The notes: generated by a model from the sequence alone, not told the origin. A DNA stretch of 64,000 nucleotides from Candidatus Villigracilis propinquus (GCA_016714565.1 JADKDM010000019.1:56298-120297), one strand, 5' to 3'. Counted from the first letter of the stretch, positions 36,108 through 44,764 are shown. Program-made: numbers and translations.

Positions 36108-36116
36108 GCAGGAACC

Positions 36117-37139
36117 ATGCGCGTCACACGAGATTCACTTATCCGCATTGCAAAAGAGACCACCCAGGAACGGGTATTTAACGACCCCGAGATTATTGCC
36201 GCGTACCTGACGGGCTCCCTGCTCAGCGCGGAACCCATGCTCGGCGGCACTGCCGATATTGACCTGGTTTTCGTTTACAAGAATCTGCCCGCCAAAACGC
36301 GCGAGTTCGTCAAGCTCACTCCCGATTTCCACCTTGATATCAGCCGCCGCGCAAAAGACGAGTTCAAATCTCCCCGTGAATTGCGCGGAGACCCGTGGCT
36401 CGGCTTTGAAATGTACGCGCCCATGCTCTTGTACGAACGCGAAAAATTCTTCGACTTTCTCCAGGCCAGCCTGCGCGCAGGGTTTGAATTCGAACAACCC
36501 CCGCTCATGCTGCAACGCTGCCGCACCATGCTTTCCCACGGCCGCGGCATCTGGACGGACCTGACGGAACTCGACAAACCCGCAGGACCAAAAGAAGTCC
36601 GCAAGTATATGAAATCGCTTTTTCATGCCATCAACACCGTGGCCGAGATCAGCGGCTCCCCCATTCATGAACGCAGATTATTACTTGAATTTCCAGCGCG
36701 TGCCGAGGCCGCCAAAAAGCCTGAAATGGTTGCTGCGGCGTATGGTCTCATTGGCGCGAACAACACGAATGTGGAAAAAGTAAAGCTCTGGGTCGCGGAT
36801 TGGAAAGAGGGCTATAAACTCGCATGTGATAAAGAGGATGTAGATCCGCGCATCCATGCCACACGCTTGAATTATTACGAGAAAGCCATCAAAGCCCTGC
36901 TGGAAGGCGATACGCCTCTTTCCGCGCTCTGGCCGCTCCTGCACACATGGACTCTCTCCGCTGAGGTATTATCCGGCGACCATTTTCAATTCTGGCAAAA
37001 TGCATGCAGCGAGCTGGGTCTGCTCGGCGACAGCTTCGCCGAACGTGTGGAGGGACTCGATCATTTCATCGACGAGATTGAAGCCACCCTTGATGAGATC
37101 GCCACTGAAAACGGATTGGACGCATTTGCAGGAGTATAG
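36117..37139 (+). CDS. Nucleotidyltransferase-fold protein of unknown substrate
   Basis: 340 residues. The N-terminal region carries the pol-beta-type signature: AYLTGSLLSAEPMLGGTADIDLVFVY, written in parts GSLLS and TADIDLVFV, i.e. a G-S followed by D-x-D, with a further possible acidic residue in PDFHLDISRR. The rest is helical and lacks a recognised domain. Could transfer a nucleotide to a small molecule or protein, as in kanamycin-nucleotidyltransferase-like or MNT-type families. Its position 10 bases after a deoxynucleoside kinase suggests a shared transcript. Strong terminator follows. Confidence 0.72.
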   Translation: MRVTRDSLIRIAKETTQERVFNDPEIIAAYLTGSLLSAEPMLGGTADIDLVFVYKNLPAKTREFVKLTPDFHLDISRRAKDEFKSPRELRGDPWLGFEMYAPMLLYEREKFFDFLQASLRAGFEFEQPPLMLQRCRTMLSHGRGIWTDLTELDKPAGPKEVRKYMKSLFHAINTVAEISGSPIHERRLLLEFPARAEAAKKPEMVAAAYGLIGANNTNVEKVKLWVADWKEGYKLACDKEDVDPRIHATRLNYYEKAIKALLEGDTPLSALWPLLHTWTLSAEVLSGDHFQFWQNACSELGLLGDSFAERVEGLDHFIDEIEATLDEIATENGLDAFAGV

Positions 37140-37144
37140 TCAAC

Positions 37145-37182
37145 AAAACTTCCGAAGTCTCAAGGCTTCGGAAGTTTTTTAT
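37145..37182 (+). terminator. Intrinsic terminator
   Basis: AAAACTTCCGAAG pairs with CTTCGGAAGTTTT, followed by a T run, right after the 37139 stop. Confidence 0.9.
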
Positions 37183-37193
37183 AAAAGCCATTC

Positions 37194-37286
37194 GTCATTG
37201 CGAACGAGCGTTCTTAAGCGAGCGAAGCAATCTCCAGATTGTGTCAGAGATTGCTTCGTCGGGAAAACCACCCTCCTCGCAATGAC
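37194..37286. repeat. REP-like paired inverted repeat
   Basis: GTCATTGCGAACGAG...GAAGCAATCTC and GAGATTGCTTCG...CCTCGCAATGAC around a short centre, between the nucleotidyltransferase-like gene and pyrB. Confidence 0.85.
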
Positions 37287-37313
37287 GAGAAATAATCCAA
37301 AGGAGACTTAAGT

Positions 37314-38294
37314 ATGCCAACTCAATCATCATCCCCTCACCTGCCTTTCGGCGAAAATAAAAATGCCGACTGGTACGGCAAGGACATTCTGTCCGTAAAG
37401 CAGTTCAGCCGCGAAGACCTGGAGTACGTGTTCGGCGTGGCGCATGAGATGCGCGGCATGGTCGAGCGCGTCGGGACGTTTGACCTGCTCAAAGGGAAAA
37501 TTTTAGCGAATCTTTTTTATGAGCCCTCCACCAGAACTTCGTCATCGTTCACAGCAGCGATGGAACGCCTCGGCGGGTCGGTTATCCCGATCAGCGAAGT
37601 GAAATATTCGTCCGTGTCAAAAGGCGAAAGCCTGCCAGACACCATCCGCACGCTGGAATGTTACGCGGACGTGATCGTGCTGCGCCACCCGGAGACGGGT
37701 TCAGCGGCCATTGCAGCGAAGGCAGCAAAGAAGCCTGTCATCAACGCAGGTGATGGTGTGGGCGAACATCCCACTCAGGCCTTACTCGACACATTCACGA
37801 TCATGGAAGAATTGGGACGACTCGACAACCTGACAGTGACCATGCTCGGCGATCTGAAATATGGCCGCACCGTTCACTCTCTGGCGCGTTTGCTTTCAAA
37901 TTTTAGCAATGTCAAGTTGAATTATGTCTCGCCTGATATTTTGAAAATGCCCCGGGAAGTGATGGAAGAAGTGGCAACCAGAAATGTGCCGCAAGCTGAA
38001 TTCTCCTCCCTTGAAAAAGTTCTTCCCGAAACCGATATTTTGTATGTGACCCGCGTGCAGAAGGAACGCTTTGAAGACCCCGCCGATTACGAAAAGGTCA
38101 AAGGCGCGTATGTGATCGACCCTGAAATCATGAAAGCTGCAAAGCAGGAAATGGCAGTGATGCATCCCCTTCCACGCGTGGGAGAGATCTCGCCTGATTT
38201 CGACGATGACCCCCGCGCCGCCTATTTCCGTCAGATGGAATATGGTTTGTATGTGAGAATGGCACTGTTGGCGATGGTGTTGGGGAAGGCGTAG
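37314..38294 (+). CDS. pyrB: Aspartate carbamoyltransferase catalytic subunit
   Basis: First committed step of pyrimidine synthesis: carbamoyl phosphate plus aspartate to carbamoyl aspartate. 326 residues. Carbamoyl-phosphate loop [10 protein letters not shown], then the [14 protein letters not shown] loop, [45 protein letters not shown] and [10 protein letters not shown], all signature positions of ATCase. The aspartate-binding RVQKERF is present. No pyrI regulatory subunit follows and other pyr genes are not adjacent. AAGGAGACTTAAGT precedes the ATG. Confidence 0.97.
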   Translation: MPTQSSSPHLPFGENKNADWYGKDILSVKQFSREDLEYVFGVAHEMRGMVERVGTFDLLKGKILANLFYEPSTRTSSSFTAAMERLGGSVIPISEVKYSSVSKGESLPDTIRTLECYADVIVLRHPETGSAAIAAKAAKKPVINAGDGVGEHPTQALLDTFTIMEELGRLDNLTVTMLGDLKYGRTVHSLARLLSNFSNVKLNYVSPDILKMPREVMEEVATRNVPQAEFSSLEKVLPETDILYVTRVQKERFEDPADYEKVKGAYVIDPEIMKAAKQEMAVMHPLPRVGEISPDFDDDPRAAYFRQMEYGLYVRMALLAMVLGKA

Positions 38295-38305
38295 TGTGGC
38301 AATAG

Positions 38306-38394
38306 AGTAAAAAGTAATAAGTGACGAGTAACAAGAAACGAGTTGTGATTTTTCACAACTCGTTTCTTGTTACTTTTTACTCGTTACTCGCAAC
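38306..38394. repeat. Heptanucleotide inverted array between convergent genes
   Basis: AGTAAAA, AGTAATA, AGTGACG, AGTAACA, AGAAACG, AGTTGTG, then their inverted counterparts. The two halves form a long hairpin and may terminate pyrB and the kinase gene. Confidence 0.8.
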
Positions 38395-38399
38395 TTCCC

Positions 38400-39065
38400 C
38401 TAATCTTCCGCAGCTCTTGCCATTTCCTCGGGCTCGAAGACGACTTCTTCCTTGCCGGTCAATTTGTCGTCGATCTTGGAGACGATCAGGCGCAGGTGGC
38501 CGTTGTGAGCCACGTAATCCAGGTCATCAGCAGGGACGGCGAGCACGGGGCAAAGCGTGAAATTCTCGATCCATGATTCGTACAAGTCATTGAGATTTTG
38601 CAGATACTCGGGCGTGATCTTGCGCTCGTAGTCACGTCCACGGGAATTGATGCGGTTCATCAGCGTATCCACAGAGGCGCGCAGATAAATGACAAGATCC
38701 GGCGGGGGCAGGAATTGCACGGCGGTTTCGTACAACTCACGATACATTTGATAGTCGCGGTCGTTGATATTTCCCTGCTGATATAAATTATGGGCAAATA
38801 TCTCCGCATCTTCATAGACACTGCGATCCTGCACCACAGAGTTGGGGTGCTGCGCCAGATTGAAATGCGAGCGCAGGCGGTGGGTCAGGAAGAATACCTG
38901 TGAATGGAAGCCCCAGGCAGACATATTCTGATAAAAGTCCGAGAGGTAGGGATTTTCAGTGACCGGCTCATAGAACGGGTCCCACTTCATTTGTTCACAC
39001 AGCATTTTTACCAGTGTCGATTTCCCAACACCGATGTTGCCTGCAATGGCGATAAATTTTTTCAT
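38400..39065 (-). CDS. Deoxynucleoside kinase
   Basis: 221 residues of the dCK/dGK family. P-loop IAGNIGVGKSTLVKML, EPVTENPYLSDFYQ, the DRS motif VVQDRSVYEDAEIFA, and LID arginines in NSRGRDYERKI. Phosphorylates deoxynucleosides for dNTP salvage. It is more canonical than the paralogue at 35472-36107, which lacks DRS, so the pair may differ in specificity or form a heterodimer as in Lactobacillus dAK/dGK. Convergent with pyrB. The start lacks a strong ribosome site; AGAGAGTTTT precedes the ATG. Confidence 0.93.
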   Translation of the reverse strand: MKKFIAIAGNIGVGKSTLVKMLCEQMKWDPFYEPVTENPYLSDFYQNMSAWGFHSQVFFLTHRLRSHFNLAQHPNSVVQDRSVYEDAEIFAHNLYQQGNINDRDYQMYRELYETAVQFLPPPDLVIYLRASVDTLMNRINSRGRDYERKITPEYLQNLNDLYESWIENFTLCPVLAVPADDLDYVAHNGHLRLIVSKIDDKLTGKEEVVFEPEEMARAAED

Positions 39066-39149
39066 AAAACTCTCTCAGAGGGATTTTTTGAACATCTTTA
39101 TCTTACCACCGAGTAAATCATGCGCGTGGAGTTTTAAGATTAACGTTTT

Positions 39150-39181
39150 AAAAACAAAAGGGCGGGTGATGAACCCGCCCA
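39150..39181 (-). terminator. Intrinsic terminator of the DsbA-like gene
   Basis: GGGCGGGT/ACCCGCCC stem, five-base loop, then TTTTGTTTTTA on the minus strand. Confidence 0.85.
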
Positions 39182-39198
39182 GGTTAAACTGCTGATCT

Positions 39199-40038
39199 CT
39201 ACGGAATTTCTCCGGCAATTTCCTTGTCGATCAACTGTTGGAAGCTGGAGAGGGGTTGGGCGCCGACAATTGCCAGCCCATTGACGAAAAAGGTTGGAGT
39301 GGACTGCACGCCGAGGTTCGTTGAAAAAGCCATGTCCTCTTCAATGAACTGGGCAAATTTATGCGAAGTCATGCATCCTTCAAAAGTGGTCACATCCAAG
39401 TTCAATTCCTGGGCGTACTGGTTGTAGACAGCCTGCTCCAGCGTTGTGCCTTCCGGATTGTTCAAAGATGCCTGATTGGCAAATAACACTTCGTGCATTT
39501 CCCAATAGGCGTTCTGGTCGCCAGCACACAGCGCGGCTTCCGCAGACATTTGCGCGTTCTGGTGGAAAGAGAGCGGCAGGTTGCGATACACAAAGCGGAT
39601 CTGTCCCGGGTAGGCATCCAACAGCGCCTGATAGGTTTCATCATGGAAACGGCTGCAGAACGGACATTGATAATCGCTGAATTCGACAATGGTGATCGGC
39701 GCATCATCCGGGCCGAGGCTGGGATAGCCTTCGGTGGGGATGTCGTAGCGGACGAATTGCGGCTGCGCTGTGGGCGCTTCGGCTACCTGACCTGAGGGCT
39801 GCTGCGCGGCTGCCGCCTGGGCAGGGACTTCCGCCGCGGCAGTTGTGCCGCCGCGCCCCCAGACAACATAGCCAACCAGAATGCCAACAGCAAACGCAAG
39901 CACAACGAGTACCGAATAAAAGTGACTGCGTTTGAAGGTGATCGTCTCATCGGCATCGGGCATTGTCTGCTCTGCTTCAACAATAATGGGGATGGTTCCC
40001 TTTTCAACAGAAGTGGTTTTTTTAGTTTTTGTAGACAT
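39199..40038 (-). CDS. DsbA-family thioredoxin-like oxidoreductase, membrane anchored
   Basis: 279 residues. A charged N-terminus of about 36 residues is followed by one membrane segment (about 40-62, SVLVVLAFAVGILVGYVV), an Ala/Gln/Pro linker, then a DsbA-like domain with the redox motif FSDYQCPFCSRFHDE near residue 138, the long helical insert and the cis-proline region GVQSTPTFFVNG. Oxidises or isomerises disulfides outside the membrane. The C-terminal region also has Cys in ALCAGDQN and EGCMTS. TATAAT ends 8 bases before the ATG, suggesting a leaderless message. Confidence 0.92.
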   Translation of the reverse strand: MSTKTKKTTSVEKGTIPIIVEAEQTMPDADETITFKRSHFYSVLVVLAFAVGILVGYVVWGRGGTTAAAEVPAQAAAAQQPSGQVAEAPTAQPQFVRYDIPTEGYPSLGPDDAPITIVEFSDYQCPFCSRFHDETYQALLDAYPGQIRFVYRNLPLSFHQNAQMSAEAALCAGDQNAYWEMHEVLFANQASLNNPEGTTLEQAVYNQYAQELNLDVTTFEGCMTSHKFAQFIEEDMAFSTNLGVQSTPTFFVNGLAIVGAQPLSSFQQLIDKEIAGEIP

Positions 40039-40046
40039 GGGGCAAA

Positions 40047-40052
40047 ATTATA
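40047..40052 (-). promoter_or_regulatory. -10 box of the DsbA-like gene, leaderless context
   Basis: TATAAT on the minus strand ending 8 bases before the ATG at 40038. Confidence 0.6.
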
Positions 40053-40143
40053 GCCTTTCTATATGATTTGTGGAGAGGTTCATTTTTGATTCGCGCATCT
40101 TTTCATAAAAACCTGCGTAGAAATAACTGAACTGGAGGTTCTT

Positions 40144-40371
40144 ATGACAACTCAAACAAAACAACATATTCCGTGGTATTTATGGCCGTTCGCCGCGATC
40201 TGGAAATTATTGGCGGTCATCGTAGAAATGACGGGCCGTTTTGTGGCAATGGTGCTTGGGCTCGTACTCATCCTCGTCGGCTTCATCGTCAGCCTGACGA
40301 TCGTCGGTGCAATTGTGGGCATACCGCTGGCGGTCATCGGGCTGCTGCTTTTGCTGCGCGGGATATTTTAA
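40144..40371 (+). CDS. Small hydrophobic membrane protein
   Basis: 75 residues. A short polar start (MTTQTKQHIPWYLWPF) leads to two hydrophobic segments, about 14-32 and 38-72, rich in Val/Ile/Leu/Gly. No family recognised. GGAGGTTCTT precedes the ATG, a good ribosome site, which supports a real gene. Followed by the palindrome at 40377-40409 that may end its transcript. Confidence 0.65.
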   Translation: MTTQTKQHIPWYLWPFAAIWKLLAVIVEMTGRFVAMVLGLVLILVGFIVSLTIVGAIVGIPLAVIGLLLLLRGIF

Positions 40372-40376
40372 TAGTT

Positions 40377-40409
40377 AGGTGACAGTCACTTTAAAAGTGA
40401 CTGTCACCT
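40377..40409. repeat. GGTGACAGTCACTT palindrome, copy 2
   Basis: AGGTGACAGTCACTTT and AAAGTGACTGTCACCT, perfect arms, followed by TTT. Between convergent genes. Confidence 0.88.
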
Positions 40410-40415
40410 TTTGAT

Positions 40416-41096
40416 TTAAGGAGTATCCACTTCGGGCTGGGCATCCTGTTTGGGAGACAGGCGCAGGCCGCGGGCGGAGAAAGAGGCGAGAGCCTTCCGA
40501 ATCGCGGGAATGCGGAAGGTCAGAAAGATGGCGATGATCAGTCCATAGATCAACGGGCGGATGATATCGCCTGAGAGGGAGAAAATGTCACCTTTTTTGC
40601 TCCAGGCGTAGTGCAAGACCGCAAGCGGGGCAATGAAGTAAACAAGCTGATGCAGACGCTTCCAATTTTTGCCGAGGCGTTTTTTCCAGATGTCGAAGGA
40701 AGTAAACGCGAGCGGAATGAGCGCAAGGAAGGTGAGCATACCGACGATGATGTACGGCTTTTGCAGCACGGTTTGGGCGATGAGACTCCACGCAAGACCG
40801 TAGTCAAGGTCAACAAAAATGATGACGTGGATGGTGGCATAAAGGAAGGTGTACAAGCCGAGTGTGCGGCGGCGCTTAAGCGGCTCGCTCCATTTGAAGA
40901 TGGTGTTGATGGGAGTGCAAAGCAAGGAAAGTAAAAGCAGGGTGATGGCGTGGCGGCCTGTGCGTTGTTCAAGTTCCTGAATGGGGTTGATGGAGAATGT
41001 GCCGGTTGCTAACTGGTAAATGATCCATGCAGCGGCAGACCATGCATATAAATGAATGGCAATTTGAAGGGGAGTGAAACGCGAGAAAAATTTCAT
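40416..41096 (-). CDS. msrQ: Heme-binding membrane subunit MsrQ of the MsrPQ methionine sulfoxide reductase
   Basis: 226 residues, six predicted helices of the ferric-reductase-like domain. Heme ligand histidines are likely those in RTGRHAITLLLL, LYTFLYATIHVIIF and WKRLHQLVYF. Passes electrons from the cell interior to MsrP, which reduces methionine sulfoxide in exported proteins. It begins 3 bases after the msrP stop, so the pair forms one operon. A TTG codon lies just upstream, but the ATG at 41096 fits family starts. Confidence 0.92.
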   Translation of the reverse strand: MKFFSRFTPLQIAIHLYAWSAAAWIIYQLATGTFSINPIQELEQRTGRHAITLLLLSLLCTPINTIFKWSEPLKRRRTLGLYTFLYATIHVIIFVDLDYGLAWSLIAQTVLQKPYIIVGMLTFLALIPLAFTSFDIWKKRLGKNWKRLHQLVYFIAPLAVLHYAWSKKGDIFSLSGDIIRPLIYGLIIAIFLTFRIPAIRKALASFSARGLRLSPKQDAQPEVDTP

Positions 41097-41099
41097 CAA

Positions 41100-42056
41100 T
41101 TAGAATTGCAGACTTAAGTCCATGCCTTCGTACAGGCTGGCAACTTGTTCACCGTAGCCATTGAAGGGCAGCGTGGCTCTGCGGCTGATCTCGCCGATGC
41201 GACGCTCGGAAGCCTGTGACCAGCGCGGATGATCGACCGCCGGGTTGACGTTGGCATAAAAGCCGTATTCATTGGCGGCGGTGGTGTTCCACAGGGTATT
41301 CGGTTTCTCGGCAACCAACTCGATCTTGACGATGGATTTGATGGATTTGAATCCGTACTTCCACGGTACAACGAGGCGGATCGGGGCGCCGTTCTGTGCG
41401 AGCATGGTTTCGCCATATATACCGGTAGCGAGGAGAGTGAGATCGTTCATGGCTTCATCGAGACGCAAGCCTTCTTGATACGGCCAGGGATAGAACGGGC
41501 TGCCCTGTCCCTTCATTTCTTCGGGGCGGTACACGGTTTCAAAGCGCACATATTTCGCAGCGGATGTGGGCTCAACCATTTTGAGCAAGCTCGCCAGCGT
41601 GAATCCATTCCACGGGATGACCATGCTCCAGGCTTCCACACAGCGCAGGCGGTAAATACGCTCCTCCTGTGTGAACATGCTTAATAGATCTTCCATGCCA
41701 AAGGTCTTTGGCTTGTTGACAAGGCCGCCGACTTCCACGGTCCACGGGGCGGTGGTGAAACCTTTGGCAAGGGGCGCCACAGCTTCCTTGTTGGTACTGA
41801 ACTCATAATAGTTGTTGTAGTTGGTGATCTCTTCAAAGGTATTGGCAGAGTCACCCAACTCGTCGGTTTTGGCGGGACCGGTATCCACAGCAAGGGATTC
41901 AGGGGTCGTCTCGGCGAGATCGGGCGCACACGCCGCCAGAGCCATACTGCCCGCAACAACGCCTGCTGCTTTGATAAAGTCCCGCCGCGAAAGATAAATC
42001 TCTTTTGGCGTGATCTCAGACGAACGCACGGGTACTGATTTAAAGGGGCTGCTCAT
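41100..42056 (-). CDS. msrP: Catalytic subunit MsrP of the MsrPQ methionine sulfoxide reductase
   Basis: 318 residues, sulfite-oxidase-fold molybdenum enzyme. The Tat signal [21 protein letters not shown] near residue 25-45, given here in part as [10 protein letters not shown], directs folded export. Family positions: [17 protein letters not shown] (cysteine molybdenum ligand), [26 protein letters not shown] and FYANVNP. Repairs oxidised methionines in the envelope. AAAAGGAGAAACTT precedes the ATG at 42056; longer open frame upstream lacks a ribosome site. A Cys follows the Tat helix (ALAAC), which could also be a lipidation site. Confidence 0.94.
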   Translation of the reverse strand: MSSPFKSVPVRSSEITPKEIYLSRRDFIKAAGVVAGSMALAACAPDLAETTPESLAVDTGPAKTDELGDSANTFEEITNYNNYYEFSTNKEAVAPLAKGFTTAPWTVEVGGLVNKPKTFGMEDLLSMFTQEERIYRLRCVEAWSMVIPWNGFTLASLLKMVEPTSAAKYVRFETVYRPEEMKGQGSPFYPWPYQEGLRLDEAMNDLTLLATGIYGETMLAQNGAPIRLVVPWKYGFKSIKSIVKIELVAEKPNTLWNTTAANEYGFYANVNPAVDHPRWSQASERRIGEISRRATLPFNGYGEQVASLYEGMDLSLQF

Positions 42057-42141
42057 AAGTTTCTCCTTTTTTATGAAAGGCATTAATTCAAAGGACGTCC
42101 CCATTCCAAAAAAACTTCCTTATTTAAAAATGATAGGTTGC

Positions 42142-42615
42142 TTAGGAAACAGGGTTTTCGGTCAGTTTTGCGGAAAGGCCTTCCAGCCGATTTTTCAAAT
42201 TTTCAAACAAAGCTGTCTGCGCCTTTGTGGCTTCGCTGGTGACAAACTTTGCCAGCCATGCATAGGTATGGATTTGCATCGTCTCTTTTACCAGCACGCT
42301 GTCACTCTGCGGCGTGAAAGTATATTCCACATTCAGGGTGATTTTCGGGAAACTATGAACCACCATTTTCATTTGGTGAGGCGGATCGGTAAAGGCAGCC
42401 TGCACACGGATACGGTTGCGATACAGAATCATGTTCATCCAGCGAAAGGCTTCCACGGTTTCATAGGAAACGCCCTGTCCGACATGCCGGACATTATCCA
42501 CTTGGATGAGCAGGGGCTGCAACCCCACCAGATTGTGCGGGTCACGCAAATGGTCATAGGCCGTCTGCGGCCTTACTTTAATTTGAGTTTGAAATTCAAG
42601 GTTATAAACCGGCAT
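42142..42615 (-). CDS. SRPBCC (START-like) family protein
   Basis: 157 residues. The opening PVYNLEFQTQIKVRPQTAYD, the central DPPHQMKMVVHSFP and the long C-terminal helix LFENLKNRLEGLSAKL are characteristic of the Bet v 1/SRPBCC ligand-binding fold, here closest to polyketide cyclase/dehydrase-like members. No active-site assignment is possible. ATG 42615 is preferred to the preceding TTG. A structured, possibly regulatory element (42656-42785) lies just upstream on the transcribed strand. Confidence 0.82.
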   Translation of the reverse strand: MPVYNLEFQTQIKVRPQTAYDHLRDPHNLVGLQPLLIQVDNVRHVGQGVSYETVEAFRWMNMILYRNRIRVQAAFTDPPHQMKMVVHSFPKITLNVEYTFTPQSDSVLVKETMQIHTYAWLAKFVTSEATKAQTALFENLKNRLEGLSAKLTENPVS

Positions 42616-42655
42616 GATCAACGTCTCACTTGTACAATAAAATACTCACACAAAT

Positions 42656-42785
42656 AATGGCTCCTCGGCGCACTCGAAGAGCCATCAGGCGATCAAAGAT
42701 GAATTACTGATGTTACGCACCGTCCCGAAGGTTTGAACTACAAATGGGCCTGATTTACGAGAACCCTCGGGACGTTTCGCGTAAG
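42656..42785 (-). ncRNA. Candidate structured RNA or riboswitch-like leader
   Basis: Long-range helix TTACGC/GCGTAA (713-718 with 779-784, adding 42000) continues as CGTCCCGA/TCGGGACG and GGTT/AACC. GCCTGAT in the loop (42748-42754) can pair with ATCAGGC at 42684-42690, crossing that helix as a pseudoknot. CATCAG/CTGATG (42683-42688, 42707-42712) is an alternative to that pairing. On the minus strand ATGGCTC/GAGCCAT followed by TTATTT looks like a terminator ahead of the SRPBCC gene. No known class recognised. Confidence 0.45.
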
Positions 42786-42794
42786 GTGAGTGAA

Positions 42795-43169
42795 TTATTC
42801 TTCAAAAGAATCCAGCGCAGATTGTTGGGTTTCATAATTGGGAATATTCTGCAAAAAGCCGGTGACTCCCAAAACATTATAGACTTGCAAAGGCGCATTA
42901 CACAACTTCACCCGTACGATCTTGAAACGCTCCTGCTCGGCAGTGAACAACCGATAGACCTTCTGCAGGGCGCGCATGCCCGCGCTGGTGAGGGCTTCCA
43001 CTTCCGCAAGATTGATCAGAAGAAAGCGTGCGCCCGCATCGTACGCTTCACGCGCCGTCGCAAGCAGAAACTCTTCACTTCGAGCATCGAGCCAGCCGTG
43101 CAAGTGTAGCACCGTAACCGGCACCTTTCCCGCAACTTCTTCTTTCGTGATCGTTAAAGCAATGTCCAT
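42795..43169 (-). CDS. STAS-domain protein (anti-sigma factor antagonist type)
   Basis: 124 residues, one STAS domain. VTVLHLHGWLDARSEEFLL, FLLINLAEVEALTSAGMRAL and the following helix match SpoIIAA/RsbV-type antagonists; the serine or threonine in LTSAGMRAL is the usual phosphorylation site by a partner kinase. It probably controls a sigma factor or another kinase-based switch, but no anti-sigma kinase gene is adjacent. A TATAAT box lies 21 bases before the ATG with GAAGGATGCC between them. Confidence 0.9.
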   Translation of the reverse strand: MDIALTITKEEVAGKVPVTVLHLHGWLDARSEEFLLATAREAYDAGARFLLINLAEVEALTSAGMRALQKVYRLFTAEQERFKIVRVKLCNAPLQVYNVLGVTGFLQNIPNYETQQSALDSFEE

Positions 43170-43204
43170 GGCATCCTTCGGGTTTGACGGATTATATGTC
43201 CAAT

Positions 43205-43912
43205 CTATGAGAATGAGAACCTTTCGCCTCTTTCATAACGGACGGTTGATCCTGCTCGATAGAGAGTCGCCGCCCCAGCACCATGGACCTGCCATCCGCC
43301 GTCCGAGTCGCTCAACATGCCCGTGCGTTCATCCACACCAAGTAATGTAGACTGCGGCAGAAGTTGAGTAAGCTGGTTTGCCCAGGCTTTTCCAAAATTA
43401 TCATGATGCGGCAGCACACAGGCATTGGGAATTAAATTCAAGCCCTGCAATAATTTCTTTTCATACGGGTCGTAATAATGTTCGCACAGCACCATCGCAC
43501 CGGCGCTGCTGCCCGCGATTACCGCTCCTTCAGCATACGCATCCAGCGCGGCCTGCCAGCAGGCGCTGTTTGCAAGAGTCTCTCCCAAATAGCGGGGGAA
43601 CCCTCCCAGCAAATAGATCAGGCGCGAGGTCCGAATGGAAGCGGCGAGGGAACTATCATTCGCAGACTTTGAGTCGGTCACATCCACGGTGAAAACATTT
43701 TTTGCGCCGAGGCTTTGAAACCAACGCACGCCATTATTCCCCGCTCGTTTATGGTTGTTATCCGCCGCCGCAGCCGTGGGGATGATACAGATTGGCGCAT
43801 CCATACCGCCAGCCAGCGCAATGGCGCGCAGATCCGGCTCGGACATTTTTCCGCCAAACTCCGCGCCGCCTTCGAGCAAAAGACGTCCCGTTCTACGCAG
43901 CGAATGAGTCAT
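43205..43912 (-). CDS. Cyanophycinase-like S51 peptidase
   Basis: 235 residues of the glutamine-amidotransferase-like fold. The nucleophile elbow AGSSAGAMVLCE with serine, IYLLGGFPRYLGET before it and LGVDERTGML after match cyanophycinase/peptidase E (S51). Cyanophycinases cleave beta-Asp-Arg dipeptides; other members cut N-terminal Asp peptides. At 235 residues it is shorter than typical cyanophycinases (about 270), so the substrate is uncertain. No cyanophycin synthetase in the window. Ribosome site unclear. Confidence 0.85.
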   Translation of the reverse strand: MTHSLRRTGRLLLEGGAEFGGKMSEPDLRAIALAGGMDAPICIIPTAAAADNNHKRAGNNGVRWFQSLGAKNVFTVDVTDSKSANDSSLAASIRTSRLIYLLGGFPRYLGETLANSACWQAALDAYAEGAVIAGSSAGAMVLCEHYYDPYEKKLLQGLNLIPNACVLPHHDNFGKAWANQLTQLLPQSTLLGVDERTGMLSDSDGGWQVHGAGAATLYRAGSTVRYERGERFSFS

Positions 43913-43988
43913 GTGCAGCCTGCAAGACTGATCATAAAAAACTCCACTATAAGAATATTTTTTGTGATTCGATTATACAGGAAACAAA

Positions 43989-44020
43989 ACATCCCCGCGT
44001 TCAAGTACCGCAGGGATGTT
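43989..44020 (-). terminator. Intrinsic terminator
   Basis: AACATCCC/GGGATGTT stem with extra GC pairs and a nine-base loop, then TTGTTTC on the minus strand, after the 44042 stop. Confidence 0.75.
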
Positions 44021-44041
44021 TGCATTCTTTCAGGCTGTGGG

Positions 44042-44692
44042 TTATTGACCCAGCTTCGTCATCGCAAAGTCATCGAAGATGACGATCGTGCCGCTGCTTT
44101 GTTCATCGCTCGCCGCGAAGAGGCCCACCGAGCCACTCGGGTAGGAAGAGTCAGATACGCTGTCGATCATCTGTCCGTTGGCATACAGGGTCATGGAGCC
44201 ATTGCCGCAATCCAGACCGAGGCGCACCGAACCGTTGCTGGCAGAGACAGCCGCCGAGTTGCCTTCCTTCAAATACACATCATCCAAAGCCACTGATGAT
44301 TTTATGAAGGCGTAATAACCGCTTGGCGAAACACCTACATAATAGAACGCATTGGTCGTGCCCTGTTCATTGCAAACAAAACCGAACATGGCATTCGGGT
44401 CGGAGCCCTGGTTAGATATGCTCACTTCCATGTGAGTGTTTTCATAAACCTCTGGGTTGGGCGTGGACCAGGTGACATAAAACGACTGGAAGACCATAAA
44501 TGTCAGACCGTCATTCACGTATTCCACAGAACTGCTGGCATCCGTGCCGGTGCCCCAGCCGGTGCTGCTGTCTGAAAAATCATCATTGGGCAGTGGGTTG
44601 AGCAGGGAATTAACATCCGGTGCAGCGCAGGCGAGGGAAGCCAGCACGAGCATAAACACTGAAACTACGATCTTCAAATTAAAAATTTTCAT
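44042..44692 (-). CDS. Lipoprotein with LamG-like domain
   Basis: 216 residues. The signal MKIFNLKIVVSVFMLVLASL ends with lipobox LACA. The remaining part is a jelly roll of the same kind as 13420-14145: NDDFSDSSTGWGTGTD, FYVTWSTPN, LDCGNGSMTLYANGQMID, GSVGLFAAS, FDDFAMTK. Likely binds a surface or environmental carbohydrate; no enzymatic residues are evident. AAAGGAGAATGTT precedes the ATG at 44692, chosen over an upstream in-frame start. Own terminator. Confidence 0.75.
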   Translation of the reverse strand: MKIFNLKIVVSVFMLVLASLACAAPDVNSLLNPLPNDDFSDSSTGWGTGTDASSSVEYVNDGLTFMVFQSFYVTWSTPNPEVYENTHMEVSISNQGSDPNAMFGFVCNEQGTTNAFYYVGVSPSGYYAFIKSSVALDDVYLKEGNSAAVSASNGSVRLGLDCGNGSMTLYANGQMIDSVSDSSYPSGSVGLFAASDEQSSGTIVIFDDFAMTKLGQ

Positions 44693-44764
44693 AACATTCT
44701 CCTTTGTTAGTGGCCGATATTGTAGCCATCCATCCCCGCCAGACAAAGGGTACTTAACTCCCAG

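Noticed and set aside
42712..42785. tRNA gene
   Set aside because: The loop reads GTTTGAAC, which hints at a T-arm, but no cloverleaf with 7-bp acceptor, D-arm and anticodon arm can be drawn.
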